64,000 nucleotides of DNA, from NCBI RefSeq assembly GCF_900108365.1, contig NZ_FNWQ01000003.1, forward strand, positions 124,001-188,000, written 5' to 3'. Numbering within the stretch: position 1 is the first letter of the stretch; each line of letters begins with the position of its first letter. The translations under genes and the position numbers were made by a program. Below the pieces are notes generated by a model that searched no databases, had not been told where the DNA came from, and saw only the letters and a program-made list of their open reading frames with translations. Source of the DNA: Chryseobacterium culicis. Its GTDB lineage: Bacteria; Bacteroidota; Bacteroidia; Flavobacteriales; Weeksellaceae. This document shows, piece by piece, positions 25,161-34,600 of this stretch.

Positions 25161-25523
25161 TTAAGCTAATGGCGGATGGAATATTCTTGAAAAATATTCT
25201 GAGGAATGCGAATTAAAGTAACTGGAATCCGGAATTTCGGAAAAGGATTCCGGGTTAAAATGAGAGATGAAAGAAAGGATGTCATGAGAAACAAAAACAT
25301 CCAGCCCTGCGATCTTTATGGTTGGAGAGCTACTGGACTGTTTTTCGGTTTTCGCCAGCTCTTTTTCCACATAGCATTTTCCTTTACATGTTGATTGAGG
25401 TACATTTCTGTTCTCGCAGAGGTTTTTCACAATATAATCATAGTTTACGGCATAATTTACCAATGGCAAAACGGGACGTATTGCAACAGTAAACATGATA
25501 AATATGGAAATGAATACCTTCAA
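25161..25523 (-). CDS. Small exported Cys-motif protein (copy 2)
   Basis: A 120-residue paralog of the 22813 protein, sharing RPxLPLVxYAVNYDYIVKxLC, the C-x9-C-x3-C spacing and GKCYxxKELAKT; the C-terminus is IFHPPLA. The N-terminus is a hydrophobic export segment (MKVFISIFIMFTVAIRPVLP). It stands alone upstream of the copper operon, with TATATTTG (25549-25542) 19 bases before its start as a likely -7 box. Function unknown; periplasmic metal binding is the simplest guess. Confidence 0.78.
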   Translation of the reverse strand: MKVFISIFIMFTVAIRPVLPLVNYAVNYDYIVKNLCENRNVPQSTCKGKCYVEKELAKTEKQSSSSPTIKIAGLDVFVSHDILSFISHFNPESFSEIPDSSYFNSHSSEYFSRIFHPPLA

Positions 25524-26054
25524 CGGTTTTTTTCTCTGTTACAAATATACTACTTCAAAACTGTTTTATGATGTATTTATGATGAATGTCATTATGACTG
25601 AGTACTGTTACCCACAAAAAACTCAAAACTGTGCCTATCAACGGAATCATTTTATCCCGAACTTTGATTCAAACTTAAGACCTAACCAAAACTTAGTTCT
25701 TTATATAAAAGTTTAATCTTGTTAATAAAAGCTTTGCTAATGTCTTTGGCAGAGCTTTTTGTTTTTTAAAATGTCTTGTTTTGTTGGAAATCGCGAAGCC
25801 GGAAGTTTTTTTAATGCTTACTGTTTTAAGGCGCAAAGATTTTATCTCCGATAAAATTGCAATGCTGGTTTCATTTATCTATTAATTAGGAAAGATTTGT
25901 TTTTTGTAGAGATTCCTACGGACTGACAAACTGTGTGTATCATTTATGGATTTATACAGAATGGCTGCATGACGTGTAATGTAGAACAAAAGCTCCACTG
26001 ATGATCAGCAGAGCTTTCATTGAATATAATTGAGTTGTGTTTATTATGTACTTT
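25524..26054. other. 531-base gap with an orphan hairpin
   Basis: Besides the -7 box of the Cys protein it holds an 11-bp hairpin (25727-25737/25749-25759) with T-rich flank on the plus strand but no convincing gene before it. The segment 25770-25980 shows nothing recognisable. Confidence 0.5.
25989..26017 (-). terminator. Terminator of the metal ATPase gene
   Basis: On the minus strand a 13-bp stem (two G-T pairs), AAAGCTCTGCTGA with its complement, is followed by TTTTG. It lies 38 bases after the ATPase stop. Confidence 0.8.
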
Positions 26055-28037
26055 TTAAAATTTCATTCTCTGAATTCTTACTGCATTTAAAATAGCCAGC
26101 AATGCAACACCTACATCGGCAAAAACGGCTTCCCACATCGTTGCAAGTCCTCCTGCTCCCAGAATCAGCACCACAGCTTTTACCGCGAAGGCAAGAACGA
26201 TATTCTGCCAGACGATCTTTTTCGTCTGTTTTCCAATATTGATCGCCATTGGGATCTTACTAGGCTTATCATCCTGAATTACGACATCTGCAGTTTCAAT
26301 AGTTGCATCACTTCCTAAGCCTCCCATTGCAATTCCTACATCACTTAAGGCTACTACAGGGGCATCATTTACTCCGTCTCCTACGAAAGCTACAGTTTGA
26401 TTTCGGGATTTTATTTCTTTAACCTTATTTACTTTATCTTCAGGCAGCAAATCACCGAAGGCATTGTCAATACCCAGCTGATCTGCTACATATTTTACAA
26501 CGGTACTTTTATCACCGCTTAGCATTGTTGCCTTAACATTCATTGAATGCAGTTTGTCTACTGTTTCTTTGGCATCTTCTTTTATACTGTCTGCAATCGT
26601 GATATATCCTGCAAACTTTTTGTCATATGCTACTGCAATCACTGTATACACAATATTGGCATGATTGAGATCATAACTGATGTTGAATTTATCCATCAGT
26701 TTAAAGTTCCCTACCAAAAGTTCTTTTCCGTTAATAGTCGCTTTCAATCCGTGACCAGCTATCTCTTCTACATTTTCCAAAGGAATGTTGTGATTGATAT
26801 CTCCTACATAATTGTGAATAGCCGTTGCCACCGGATGGGTGCTTTTGCTTTCTAAGGCATTAACCATCTGAAGGATTTCTTCTTTTTTAAATTCAGGACT
26901 CATACTGACTTCCTGAACTTTGAAAACGCCTTCTGTCATGGTTCCTGTCTTGTCCATCACTACATTCTGAATCTCTGCAATGCTGTCCAGGAAATTACTT
27001 CCTTTGAATAAAATTCCGTTTCGGCTGGCGGCACCAATTCCACCAAAGTATCCTAACGGAATTGAAATAACAAGGGCACAAGGACAAGATATCACAAGAA
27101 AAATCAATGCTCTGTACAGCCAGTCTCTGAACTGATAATCGTTTACAAAGAAATAAGGCAGTAAACAGATTCCTATGGCAAGAAATACGACGATGGGAGT
27201 ATATACTTTTGCAAATTTTCTGATGAATAATTCTGTAGGTGCTTTTTGAGCTGTAGCATTCTGAACCAATTCGAGAATTTTACTCAGCTTGCTGTCTTCA
27301 TAGGCTGTATTTACTTTTACTAAAGCAATACTGTTCATATTGATCATTCCTGCAAGGACTATTTCACCTTTATTTTTGGTATCAGGTTTACTTTCTCCTG
27401 TTAAAGCTGCGGTATTGAATGAAGCTGAATCTGAAAGAAGTTCTCCGTCCAGCGCCAGCTTTTCTCCGGGTTTCAGCTGAATGATATCTCCAATTTTAGC
27501 TTCTTTGGCTTTCATTGTCTTTGGCTGATTATTTTCCATAACCGTTACCTCATCAGGACGCTGATCCAACAACGCTTTTATGTTTCCTTTGGCTCTGGTA
27601 ACCGCCATAGACTGGAATACTTCTCCTACGGCATAAAACAGCATCACGGCTACTCCTTCAGGATATTCTCCTATGGCAAAAGCGCCGATTGTTGCTATAC
27701 TCATCAGAAAGAATTCTGAAAACACGTCTCCTTTGATGATACTTTTACAGGCATCTTTCAACACCGGAAATCCTACCGGAATATAAGCCGCCAGATACCA
27801 TACCAGACGTACCCAGCCCGTAAACCATGCGGGTTTTATATAGTTGTCAAAAGCAATTCCTGCTAATAAGATCATAAAGGATATAATAGCCGGAAGAAAC
27901 ATCTGAAAGGCCGTCTGGTCTCCGGAGTCGTGAGAGTGATCATGCCCGTCATGGTCATGTCCGTCTCCTTCTGCATGATTATGTTTGTGCCCTTTTGTAT
28001 CAGGCTTTTGGGGATTTGTACTACAGCATTTTTCCAT
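26055..28037 (-). CDS. P1B-type heavy-metal P-ATPase (Zn/Cd/Pb type likely)
   Basis: A 660-residue inner-membrane exporter. The N-terminus has no HMA domain but a Cys pair and a His-rich stretch (HKHNHAEGDGHDHDGHDHSH), a metal-binding tail. The translocation motif CPC is at 318-320, the phosphorylated Asp is Asp362 (DKTGTMTEG), the HP motif is in STHPVATA, and the hinge is GDGVNDAPV. It drives divalent metal out of the cytosol with ATP. His richness favours Zn/Cd/Co over Cu. It has its own promoter (TACATTTG, 28061-28054) within the 3' end of the Fur-family gene. Confidence 0.92.
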   Translation of the reverse strand: MEKCCSTNPQKPDTKGHKHNHAEGDGHDHDGHDHSHDSGDQTAFQMFLPAIISFMILLAGIAFDNYIKPAWFTGWVRLVWYLAAYIPVGFPVLKDACKSIIKGDVFSEFFLMSIATIGAFAIGEYPEGVAVMLFYAVGEVFQSMAVTRAKGNIKALLDQRPDEVTVMENNQPKTMKAKEAKIGDIIQLKPGEKLALDGELLSDSASFNTAALTGESKPDTKNKGEIVLAGMINMNSIALVKVNTAYEDSKLSKILELVQNATAQKAPTELFIRKFAKVYTPIVVFLAIGICLLPYFFVNDYQFRDWLYRALIFLVISCPCALVISIPLGYFGGIGAASRNGILFKGSNFLDSIAEIQNVVMDKTGTMTEGVFKVQEVSMSPEFKKEEILQMVNALESKSTHPVATAIHNYVGDINHNIPLENVEEIAGHGLKATINGKELLVGNFKLMDKFNISYDLNHANIVYTVIAVAYDKKFAGYITIADSIKEDAKETVDKLHSMNVKATMLSGDKSTVVKYVADQLGIDNAFGDLLPEDKVNKVKEIKSRNQTVAFVGDGVNDAPVVALSDVGIAMGGLGSDATIETADVVIQDDKPSKIPMAINIGKQTKKIVWQNIVLAFAVKAVVLILGAGGLATMWEAVFADVGVALLAILNAVRIQRMKF

Positions 28038-28053
28038 AACTTACTTTTTTTAA

Positions 28054-28089
28054 CAAATGTAAAGATGAGACTGATGCAATGCTATTGCA
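28054..28089 (-). promoter_or_regulatory. Promoter and palindromic operator of the metal ATPase
   Basis: The -7 box TACATTTG (28061-28054) lies 13 bases downstream of the imperfect palindrome TGCAATGCTATTGCA (28075-28089). The palindrome overlaps the stop codon of the Fur-family gene. The same palindrome at the same distance precedes the czcA fusion. Confidence 0.72.
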
Positions 28090-28501
28090 AACTTTCAAGA
28101 CAATTTTCGCAGATTCCTTTGGCAAACAACCGTATTTCGTCAATCCTGAAATTGGTCTGAATGTTTTCCGGGAAGGAAATATCTTCCTTACAGGTGGTCT
28201 GCTTGCATATTTTACAGTAGAAATGAAGGTGCCAGTCTTTATGTGTTTTTTCATCACAATCGTCTTCACATAATTTATATTTCGTGGTTGTATTTTCCTG
28301 AATGCTGTGAACAATTCCTTTTTCTTCAAAGGTTTTCAGTGTTCTGTAGATGGTAATTCTGTCTGCATTGTCAAAATGATTTTCTATTTCAGAAAGGGAT
28401 AAAGCTGCTTCCTGAGAGCTTAAGAAATCATATACCAAGATTCTCATACTGGTAGGCTTGGTATTTTTATCAATGAGTTTGTGTTCTATATCTTTTTTCA
28501 T
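28082..28501 (-). CDS. Fur-family metal-responsive repressor
   Basis: A 139-residue Fur-type protein: winged helix (SLSEIENHFDNADRITIYRTLKTFEEKGIVH), dimerisation/metal region HLHFYCKICKQTTC and a second CENC pair for structural zinc. The length and double CxxC fit Fur/Zur. Its neighbours are all metal exporters, so it is probably a sensor of excess metal controlling efflux rather than an iron-uptake regulator. The matching palindromes at 28075 and 36119 are its likely targets (inference). It lies between the CDF and ATPase genes. Confidence 0.9.
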   Translation of the reverse strand: MKKDIEHKLIDKNTKPTSMRILVYDFLSSQEAALSLSEIENHFDNADRITIYRTLKTFEEKGIVHSIQENTTTKYKLCEDDCDEKTHKDWHLHFYCKICKQTTCKEDISFPENIQTNFRIDEIRLFAKGICENCLESLQ

Positions 28502-28518
28502 TGTTCGCTTTTAAAATT

Positions 28519-29415
28519 TTACAGATGAACTTCATTTTCTTCATAGCCTTCCTCTTCAATCTGAAAAGTGGTATGACTGATTTTAAAATCAGTAATCGTA
28601 GTGTTTGTCAATGTAGTTAATAATTGATTCTGAGAATATCCTGCCTCTTTTACCACATGCGCACTCATCGCATTGACACTGGATGTCAGTGACCATACAT
28701 GTAAATCATGGACATCTTTCACGCCGGGAGTTTTCTCCAAAGATTGCCGAAGCGCATGAATATCCACATCTTTAGGTGTTCCTTCCAGCAAAACGTTAAT
28801 GGCTTCTTTCAGCAGTCTCCATGTTCTCGGGAAGATCAAAAGCCCGATTGCTGCTGAGATCAACGGATCTGCATAGTACCAGCCTGTTGTGAGCATAATC
28901 ACTCCCGCTATCATCACTCCTACTGAGGTTAACATATCTGAAAGAACTTCGAAATACGCACCTTTCATATTTAAGCTGCCTTCGGAGTCTTTTCTCAGAA
29001 TCATCATTCCTACCACGTTGACGATCAATCCTATTCCTGCTACAATCAGCATGGATTTACTTTGTACTTCAGGCGGATTCTGAAAACGCTGGTAGGCCTC
29101 GAACAAAACATAGACCGAAATGGCCAGTAAAACCACTGCATTAATTACGGCTGCTAATATTTCTGTACGGTAATACCCGTATGTTCTGGAAGGGTCTGCT
29201 TTTCTTTCTCCTATTTTGATGGCAATAAATGCCAACAATAATCCTACCACATCGGTAAGCATATGGGCTGCATCGGCTAGTAAAGCAAGACTGTTGGTCA
29301 CTATACCGCCTATTACCTCGGCAATAAGATAGGTTCCGCTAAGGCAGAGAACAATCAGGAGGTTCTTTTTATGTCTGCTTCCTGCAGAAACGGTTTGTGT
29401 TGGTGTATTTTCCAT
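28519..29415 (-). CDS. CDF-family cation exporter (CzcD-like)
   Basis: A 298-residue six-helix cation diffusion facilitator. Transport-site residues are visible in LLADAAHMLTDV (helix II) and YFEVLSDMLTSVGVM (helix V). The cytoplasmic C-terminal domain carries VKDVHDLHVWSL and MSAHVV. It exchanges Zn2+ or Co2+/Cd2+ for protons at the inner membrane. There is no His-rich loop of note. It follows the bestrophin gene by 16 bases and precedes fur by 17. Confidence 0.94.
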   Translation of the reverse strand: MENTPTQTVSAGSRHKKNLLIVLCLSGTYLIAEVIGGIVTNSLALLADAAHMLTDVVGLLLAFIAIKIGERKADPSRTYGYYRTEILAAVINAVVLLAISVYVLFEAYQRFQNPPEVQSKSMLIVAGIGLIVNVVGMMILRKDSEGSLNMKGAYFEVLSDMLTSVGVMIAGVIMLTTGWYYADPLISAAIGLLIFPRTWRLLKEAINVLLEGTPKDVDIHALRQSLEKTPGVKDVHDLHVWSLTSSVNAMSAHVVKEAGYSQNQLLTTLTNTTITDFKISHTTFQIEEEGYEENEVHL

Positions 29416-29431
29416 AGGGTTTATGGTTTAA

Positions 29432-30313
29432 TTACATTTCATAATAAGATGTATTTTCTTTTTTAGGGGGAACATTCTGCTCACCCGTCATCTGTCTGAT
29501 ATTGATTTCTATAGTCTGTGCCAGCGAAGTCATTGGAGTATCTACAGGGCCGTTTTCAAAAGGATCCTGCATGATGATAGATGTTTTTTCAATTGCAATG
29601 AATGTCACAGGAACCAGGAAAGTGATTGCAATTTCTACCATCAACTGAGAATCATCAAGTCCAAAAGGAAGTATGGCGGCAAAAACATAGATTAAAATAT
29701 GAACTAGAACACTGTAAGAACGTGGGAAAACTGTATTTTTCAGTCTTTCGCATTTTCCCATGCTGTCACAGAGCCTTGTAATGATATCATTGAGCTGCAT
29801 ATGCTGAAAATCAGTCAGTTCTCTGGAAGCTGCAATTCTTTTCACCTGTCTGGAGTGTTCGTCCAGAATTGCGTTGGGAATATTGGCTGCTTTGATCTGA
29901 TGCTGATCCAAATACTGCTGAACTTTTTCAGAAAAAGGCAGCTTTCTCAAAGATTCTCCAAGTGCATAGGTCCAGATAATCTGTCTTTCTGCAAAATCTT
30001 TTACTGTTCTATGATCACCTACAGGCACAAACTGAATGATCAGTCTCATAAGAGTTCTGGAATCATTTACAATAGCCCCCCAGACTGTTCTGGCTTCCCA
30101 CCATCTTTCGTAGGATTGGGAAGTCCGGAATGCCAGCAGCAATGATACTGCTGTTCCGAGTAATGCAGGAATGTTCAAGGGCAGTGAGATTTTCCGAAAC
30201 CATGGTAATTCGTCCAGAAGACCAATGGCTACGGCAAATATTCCGATGAACAGGATTTGGGTTTTTATTTCACGGATGAAATACCAGACTGATATTTTTT
30301 TGTTTAATAACAT
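29432..30313 (-). CDS. Bestrophin-family channel
   Basis: A 293-residue membrane protein of the bacterial bestrophin (UPF0187) family: IREIKTQILFIGIFAV, LPLNIPALLGTAVSLLLAFRTSQSYERWWEARTVWGAI, and the ion-gate-type region DPFENGPVDTPMTSLAQTIEINIRQ. Bestrophins form pentameric ion channels; bacterial ones may conduct cations or anions. Its place inside a heavy-metal efflux operon is notable; charge compensation during metal/proton exchange is one possible job (inference). Confidence 0.9.
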   Translation of the reverse strand: MLLNKKISVWYFIREIKTQILFIGIFAVAIGLLDELPWFRKISLPLNIPALLGTAVSLLLAFRTSQSYERWWEARTVWGAIVNDSRTLMRLIIQFVPVGDHRTVKDFAERQIIWTYALGESLRKLPFSEKVQQYLDQHQIKAANIPNAILDEHSRQVKRIAASRELTDFQHMQLNDIITRLCDSMGKCERLKNTVFPRSYSVLVHILIYVFAAILPFGLDDSQLMVEIAITFLVPVTFIAIEKTSIIMQDPFENGPVDTPMTSLAQTIEINIRQMTGEQNVPPKKENTSYYEM

Positions 30314-30448
30314 AATCAGGTCATTTATTAAAATTCGGTGAGATACTCTTTACTTTTTTTCCTGCCGTTTTTATTCAATAAAACTATTCCGTAAACAGTT
30401 CTAATGTAAGGATAAAAATCGACATTTCGCTGGTGTTGATTACTTTCA

Positions 30449-31678
30449 TTAATGTTCATGGTCTCCGGAATTGACCAGTTTTGCATTCACGAAAAATGCT
30501 CCTTTTACTACTATTTTCGCATTGTCAGGAATATTTCCCACCGGAGTTACTGCGGTGTATCCCATATCAGATGTGCCTTTCACTACTTCTATTTTTTCAA
30601 AGCTTAAGGTTTTAGAATGTGGCTTTCCCTTTTCTTCATGTTCCTGCTCCGCTTTTTTGTCGGTCTGGATAAAGACGTAATATTTTCCATCCGCTTCTAC
30701 AATTGCTTCTGTAGGAACTGCCGGGGTTGTACTTTTATCAAGGCTTACAATTCCGGTGATATTCATTCCGTCAATCAGTCCGGATTTATTTCCGATCACT
30801 TCGCAGTGCATGGAGATGGTTTTGCTTTCGTTTTCAAAAGAAGATCCTATGCTGTAGATCCTTGCATCATATTCAGTTTCCGGATTGTTTGTGAGTTTAA
30901 AATGAACAATCTGCCCTACCCTCATTTTAGGAAGATCCTTTTCAAATACCTGAAGGTCCAGATGAATAGAGCCATTATCAATCACTGTGGCAACGGGAGA
31001 AGAAATATCCACATAACTTCCGATCTGTGCCGTAATACTGCTGATTGTTCCGCTGATGGGTGCCGTAATCACCAATCCGGATTTCATGTTTCCGTTGCTG
31101 ACTTTACCCGGACTTATTCCCATCATCTGAAGCTGCTTCAAAAGAGATGCTCTTTTTGTTCTTAAGGTTTTCAGCTCAGCATCGGCACTCTGAAGGTTTT
31201 TCTTGGCACCTGCATCATTATCAAAAAGTTCTCTCTGTCTTCTGTATTCCTGTTCTGCATAGGTTATTCTGCTATTGGTAGTCAGATAATCTTCCTGAAG
31301 CTGTATATATTCGGGGTTGGCAATGGTAGCAATTACCTGCCCTTTTTTTACAATACTTCCCACCTGAATGTTGATTGTTTTAATGATTCCTCCGTACAGG
31401 GAAGTGATGGCTGCCTTATTGCTGTTTGGTACACTCAGCAAACCATTGGCTTTTATGGTAGATGTCAGTTCTTTCATTTCAACAGTTCCCAGAGCTACCC
31501 CTACGGATTTCATCTGCTCTTCCGTAAGTGATGCTATCGTTTGGGGCTCTTCTTCGTGACCTTTTTCGGACTGTTCGGTTGTAAGAGCAGCTTTTTCTGC
31601 TGTTTTTCCCTGTTTTCCGCAGCTTAAAAGGGCAAAAGCCGTGACAGTAAGATATATGATATTGCGTTTTAGTTTCAT
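30449..31678 (-). CDS. czcB: RND periplasmic adaptor (CzcB/CusB-like)
   Basis: A 409-residue lipoprotein (LLSCGKQ) membrane-fusion protein. A lipoyl/barrel-sandwich half (GGIIKTINIQVGSIVKKGQVIATI), an alpha-hairpin (QEDYLTTNSRITYAEQEYRRQRELF) and beta-barrel domains follow in order. His/Glu-rich stretches near the start (EKGHEEE) and towards the end (EQEHEEKGKPHSK, then GDHEH) may bind metal. It bridges the CzcA pump to its outer-membrane part. It begins one base after the czcA fusion stop. Confidence 0.92.
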   Translation of the reverse strand: MKLKRNIIYLTVTAFALLSCGKQGKTAEKAALTTEQSEKGHEEEPQTIASLTEEQMKSVGVALGTVEMKELTSTIKANGLLSVPNSNKAAITSLYGGIIKTINIQVGSIVKKGQVIATIANPEYIQLQEDYLTTNSRITYAEQEYRRQRELFDNDAGAKKNLQSADAELKTLRTKRASLLKQLQMMGISPGKVSNGNMKSGLVITAPISGTISSITAQIGSYVDISSPVATVIDNGSIHLDLQVFEKDLPKMRVGQIVHFKLTNNPETEYDARIYSIGSSFENESKTISMHCEVIGNKSGLIDGMNITGIVSLDKSTTPAVPTEAIVEADGKYYVFIQTDKKAEQEHEEKGKPHSKTLSFEKIEVVKGTSDMGYTAVTPVGNIPDNAKIVVKGAFFVNAKLVNSGDHEH

Positions 31679-31679
31679 G

Positions 31680-34600
31680 TTATTTATTGATAATTGAATT
31701 AATGGTAACGACAGATTGATTGACCTGCTGGATCGATTCCAGGTATTTTAATTGAATATTCGTGGCAGTCTGCAGGGCAAAAAGATATTCTACATAGGAA
31801 ATTTCTCCTGTTTTATATCCTAATTGAGCTGCTTTTACAATTTTCTCAGCATTTGGCAGTGCCTGATTGGTGTAATACTCATATTGCTGTATGTCCTGCT
31901 GATACTGGCTGAATGCATTTTCCAATTGGGCAGAAAGCTGTTTTTGCTGCATTTTTGCGTTGGTTTCTGCAACCTGTCTTTCATATTCCAATGCCTGAAT
32001 TCTTGCTTTTGTAGCGCCAAACGTCAATGGAATAGCAACTCCTACTGTTGCCGACTGAAAACGTTTTCCTGCATTATAAAAATTCTCCTGTCCGTTGACG
32101 GTATGAAGACCAATAAGGGACTGGTTGGTATATCCTAAACTGAAATCTGGCAGCCCAAGAGACTTTTCCACTTTTTTATTCTTTTCAGCAATTTCCATTT
32201 CCTGATAAAAAGCTTTTACAGTGGGATTATTCGCAACAACGGCACTATCCAGCACATTTTCTGCTTTTAAAGGTGCGTATTCTTTGTTAAAAGGAACTTC
32301 AATATCTTCGGAAGTATTGATAAGCGTCTTTAGATTTTTGTAGGCGTTATTCAGATAGACTTCATTCTGTCTGAGCAGCAGATCAATTTCTCCTTTCTGG
32401 GTTTCTGCGGTACTGATTTCAATTTTCTTGATATCACCTGCTTTGAATCTTACGGTGGCAATTCTTATAAACTCTTCATAATATTTGTCCAGACTGGTAA
32501 GCTGAGCTTTATTATACTGCAAATACTCAATCTGGTAATAATAGGTTCGAACCTGTTTTATCAATTCATTGGCCGTAACCTCCTTATCAATCTGCTTGCT
32601 TTTGATATTCTCATTGATCAGATCTTTTCTGGCCTTAAATAGTGTGGGAAAAGGAATACTCTGTGATATAGCAAACGACTGGTCAAACTTCGGACTGTTG
32701 TATTGCCCGAGCTGGGCTTCAAAGCTTAATTTGGGAAGCTCTTTTGCTGTGGGTCTTAATGCTTCGGCAGATTTAATGCTTAAGTCTTTTGACTGGAGGG
32801 TTAAATTATTATTCACTGCCTGCTCAACCGCCTCATCTACAGAAATAGGTCTGGCCTGTGCTTTGAAATTCTGTCCCAGCATCATGAATCCTACAGCAAG
32901 CATTGCAGTAAACATTCCTTTATTAGTATTTTTTCTTTTCAAAATTTTTGTGTTAAAAATGATATACAGCATCGGCAAGACGAAAAGGGTAAGGAAAGTA
33001 GCTGTCACCAACCCTCCGATTACTACGGTGGCAAGAGGTTTCTGTACTTCTGCACCTGCTCCGGTGGAAATAGCCATTGGCAAAAATCCTAATGAAGCTA
33101 CTGTAGCGGTCATTAACACGGGTCTTAGTCTGGTTTTCGTACCCTCAAAGACTCTTTTCAGAATATCGGTTTCGCCTTCTTTTTCTAACTGGTTGAATGT
33201 TCCTATCAAAACAATTCCGTTCAGCACTGCCACTCCAAAAAGGGCAATAAACCCAATCCCGGCACTGATACTGAATGGCATATCTCTCACTAAAAGCGCA
33301 AAGACACCGCCTATTGCACTCATAGGAATCGCGGTAAAGATGAGTGCTGCCTGTTTAAATGAACGGAATGTAAAATACAGGAGCATAAAAATGAGCAGCA
33401 ACGATACAGGAACAGCAATCATCAGACGTTGACTCGCCTCCTGAAGATTTTCAAACTGCCCTCCGTAGGTAAAGTAGTATCCGGAAGGAAGCTTCATTTT
33501 ATTCAGTTTTGCCTGAATATCTTTCACCACGCTTTCCACATCACGGTCTTTTACGTTGAATCCGATTACTATTCTTCGCTTGCCCTGCTCGCGGCTGATC
33601 TGCGCCGGTCCGAGCTTATAGCTTATATTCGCCACCTGCGAGAGTGGAATCTGAGCTCCGGCAGCAGAAGTGATCATCAGGTTATTCACATCTGAAATAT
33701 CCGTTCTGTGAAGACTGTCCAGACGAACCACCAGATCAAAACGTCTTTCATTTTCAAAAACCTGTCCTGCAGCTTTTCCTGCAAAAGCTGTACTCACCGC
33801 ATTGTTGACATCTTCGATATTCAATCCATAATTGGCGATTCTTGTTCTGTCATACTGAACATTAATCTGCGGAAGACCACTCACTCTTTCGATCTGAGGG
33901 GCTGTAGCTCCATCAACAGTCTGAATAACCTTTCCCACTTTATCTGCATATACAGCAAGAGAATCCAGATTTTCTCCGAAAATCTTGACCGCAACATCCT
34001 GCCTGATCCCGGTCATGAGCTCATTGAAACGCATCTGAATAGGTTGGTTTTTCTCAAAAAACACTCCAGGAATCGTTTCCAGTTTTTCACTGATTTCATC
34101 CGCCAGTTCATTATAGGATTTCTTGGTTTTCCATTCACTTTGCGGTTTTAATACCACAATCATATCGGTAGCTTCAGGAGGCATTGGATCGGTAGGAACC
34201 TCAGCAGAACCGGTTTTCCCTACTACCATTTTCACCTCATCAAACTGCTTGATCAATCTTGAGGCCTGCATGGAGGTTTCAATACTCTGGCTGAGCGAGC
34301 TTCCCTGTGGTAAGATACAGTGAAATGCATAATCTCCTTCCTGCAGCTGAGGAATAAACTCACCACCCATATTTTTAAAAATAAACGCGGAGATAAGAAA
34401 AACTACAGCCGTTACAGAAACAATAATATATTTTACTTTAATGGCTTTCTGCAATAATGGCTGGTATATTTTCTGTAAACGGTTCATCATTTTATCCGAA
34501 AATGTTTCTTTATGGGAAATTTTCTTAGATAAAAAGAGGGCGCTCATCATCGGGATATAGGTAAGAGATAAAATCAGGGCTCCCAGGATAGCGAATCCTA

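Noticed and set aside
25495..25716. 73-codon plus-strand frame ending just before an 11-bp hairpin
   Set aside because: Overlaps the start of the real minus-strand Cys protein and has an unremarkable sequence; a small RNA is possible but unsupported.
32569..33432. 287-codon plus-strand frame opposite czcA
   Set aside because: Antisense shadow of the highly conserved RND/OEP gene.
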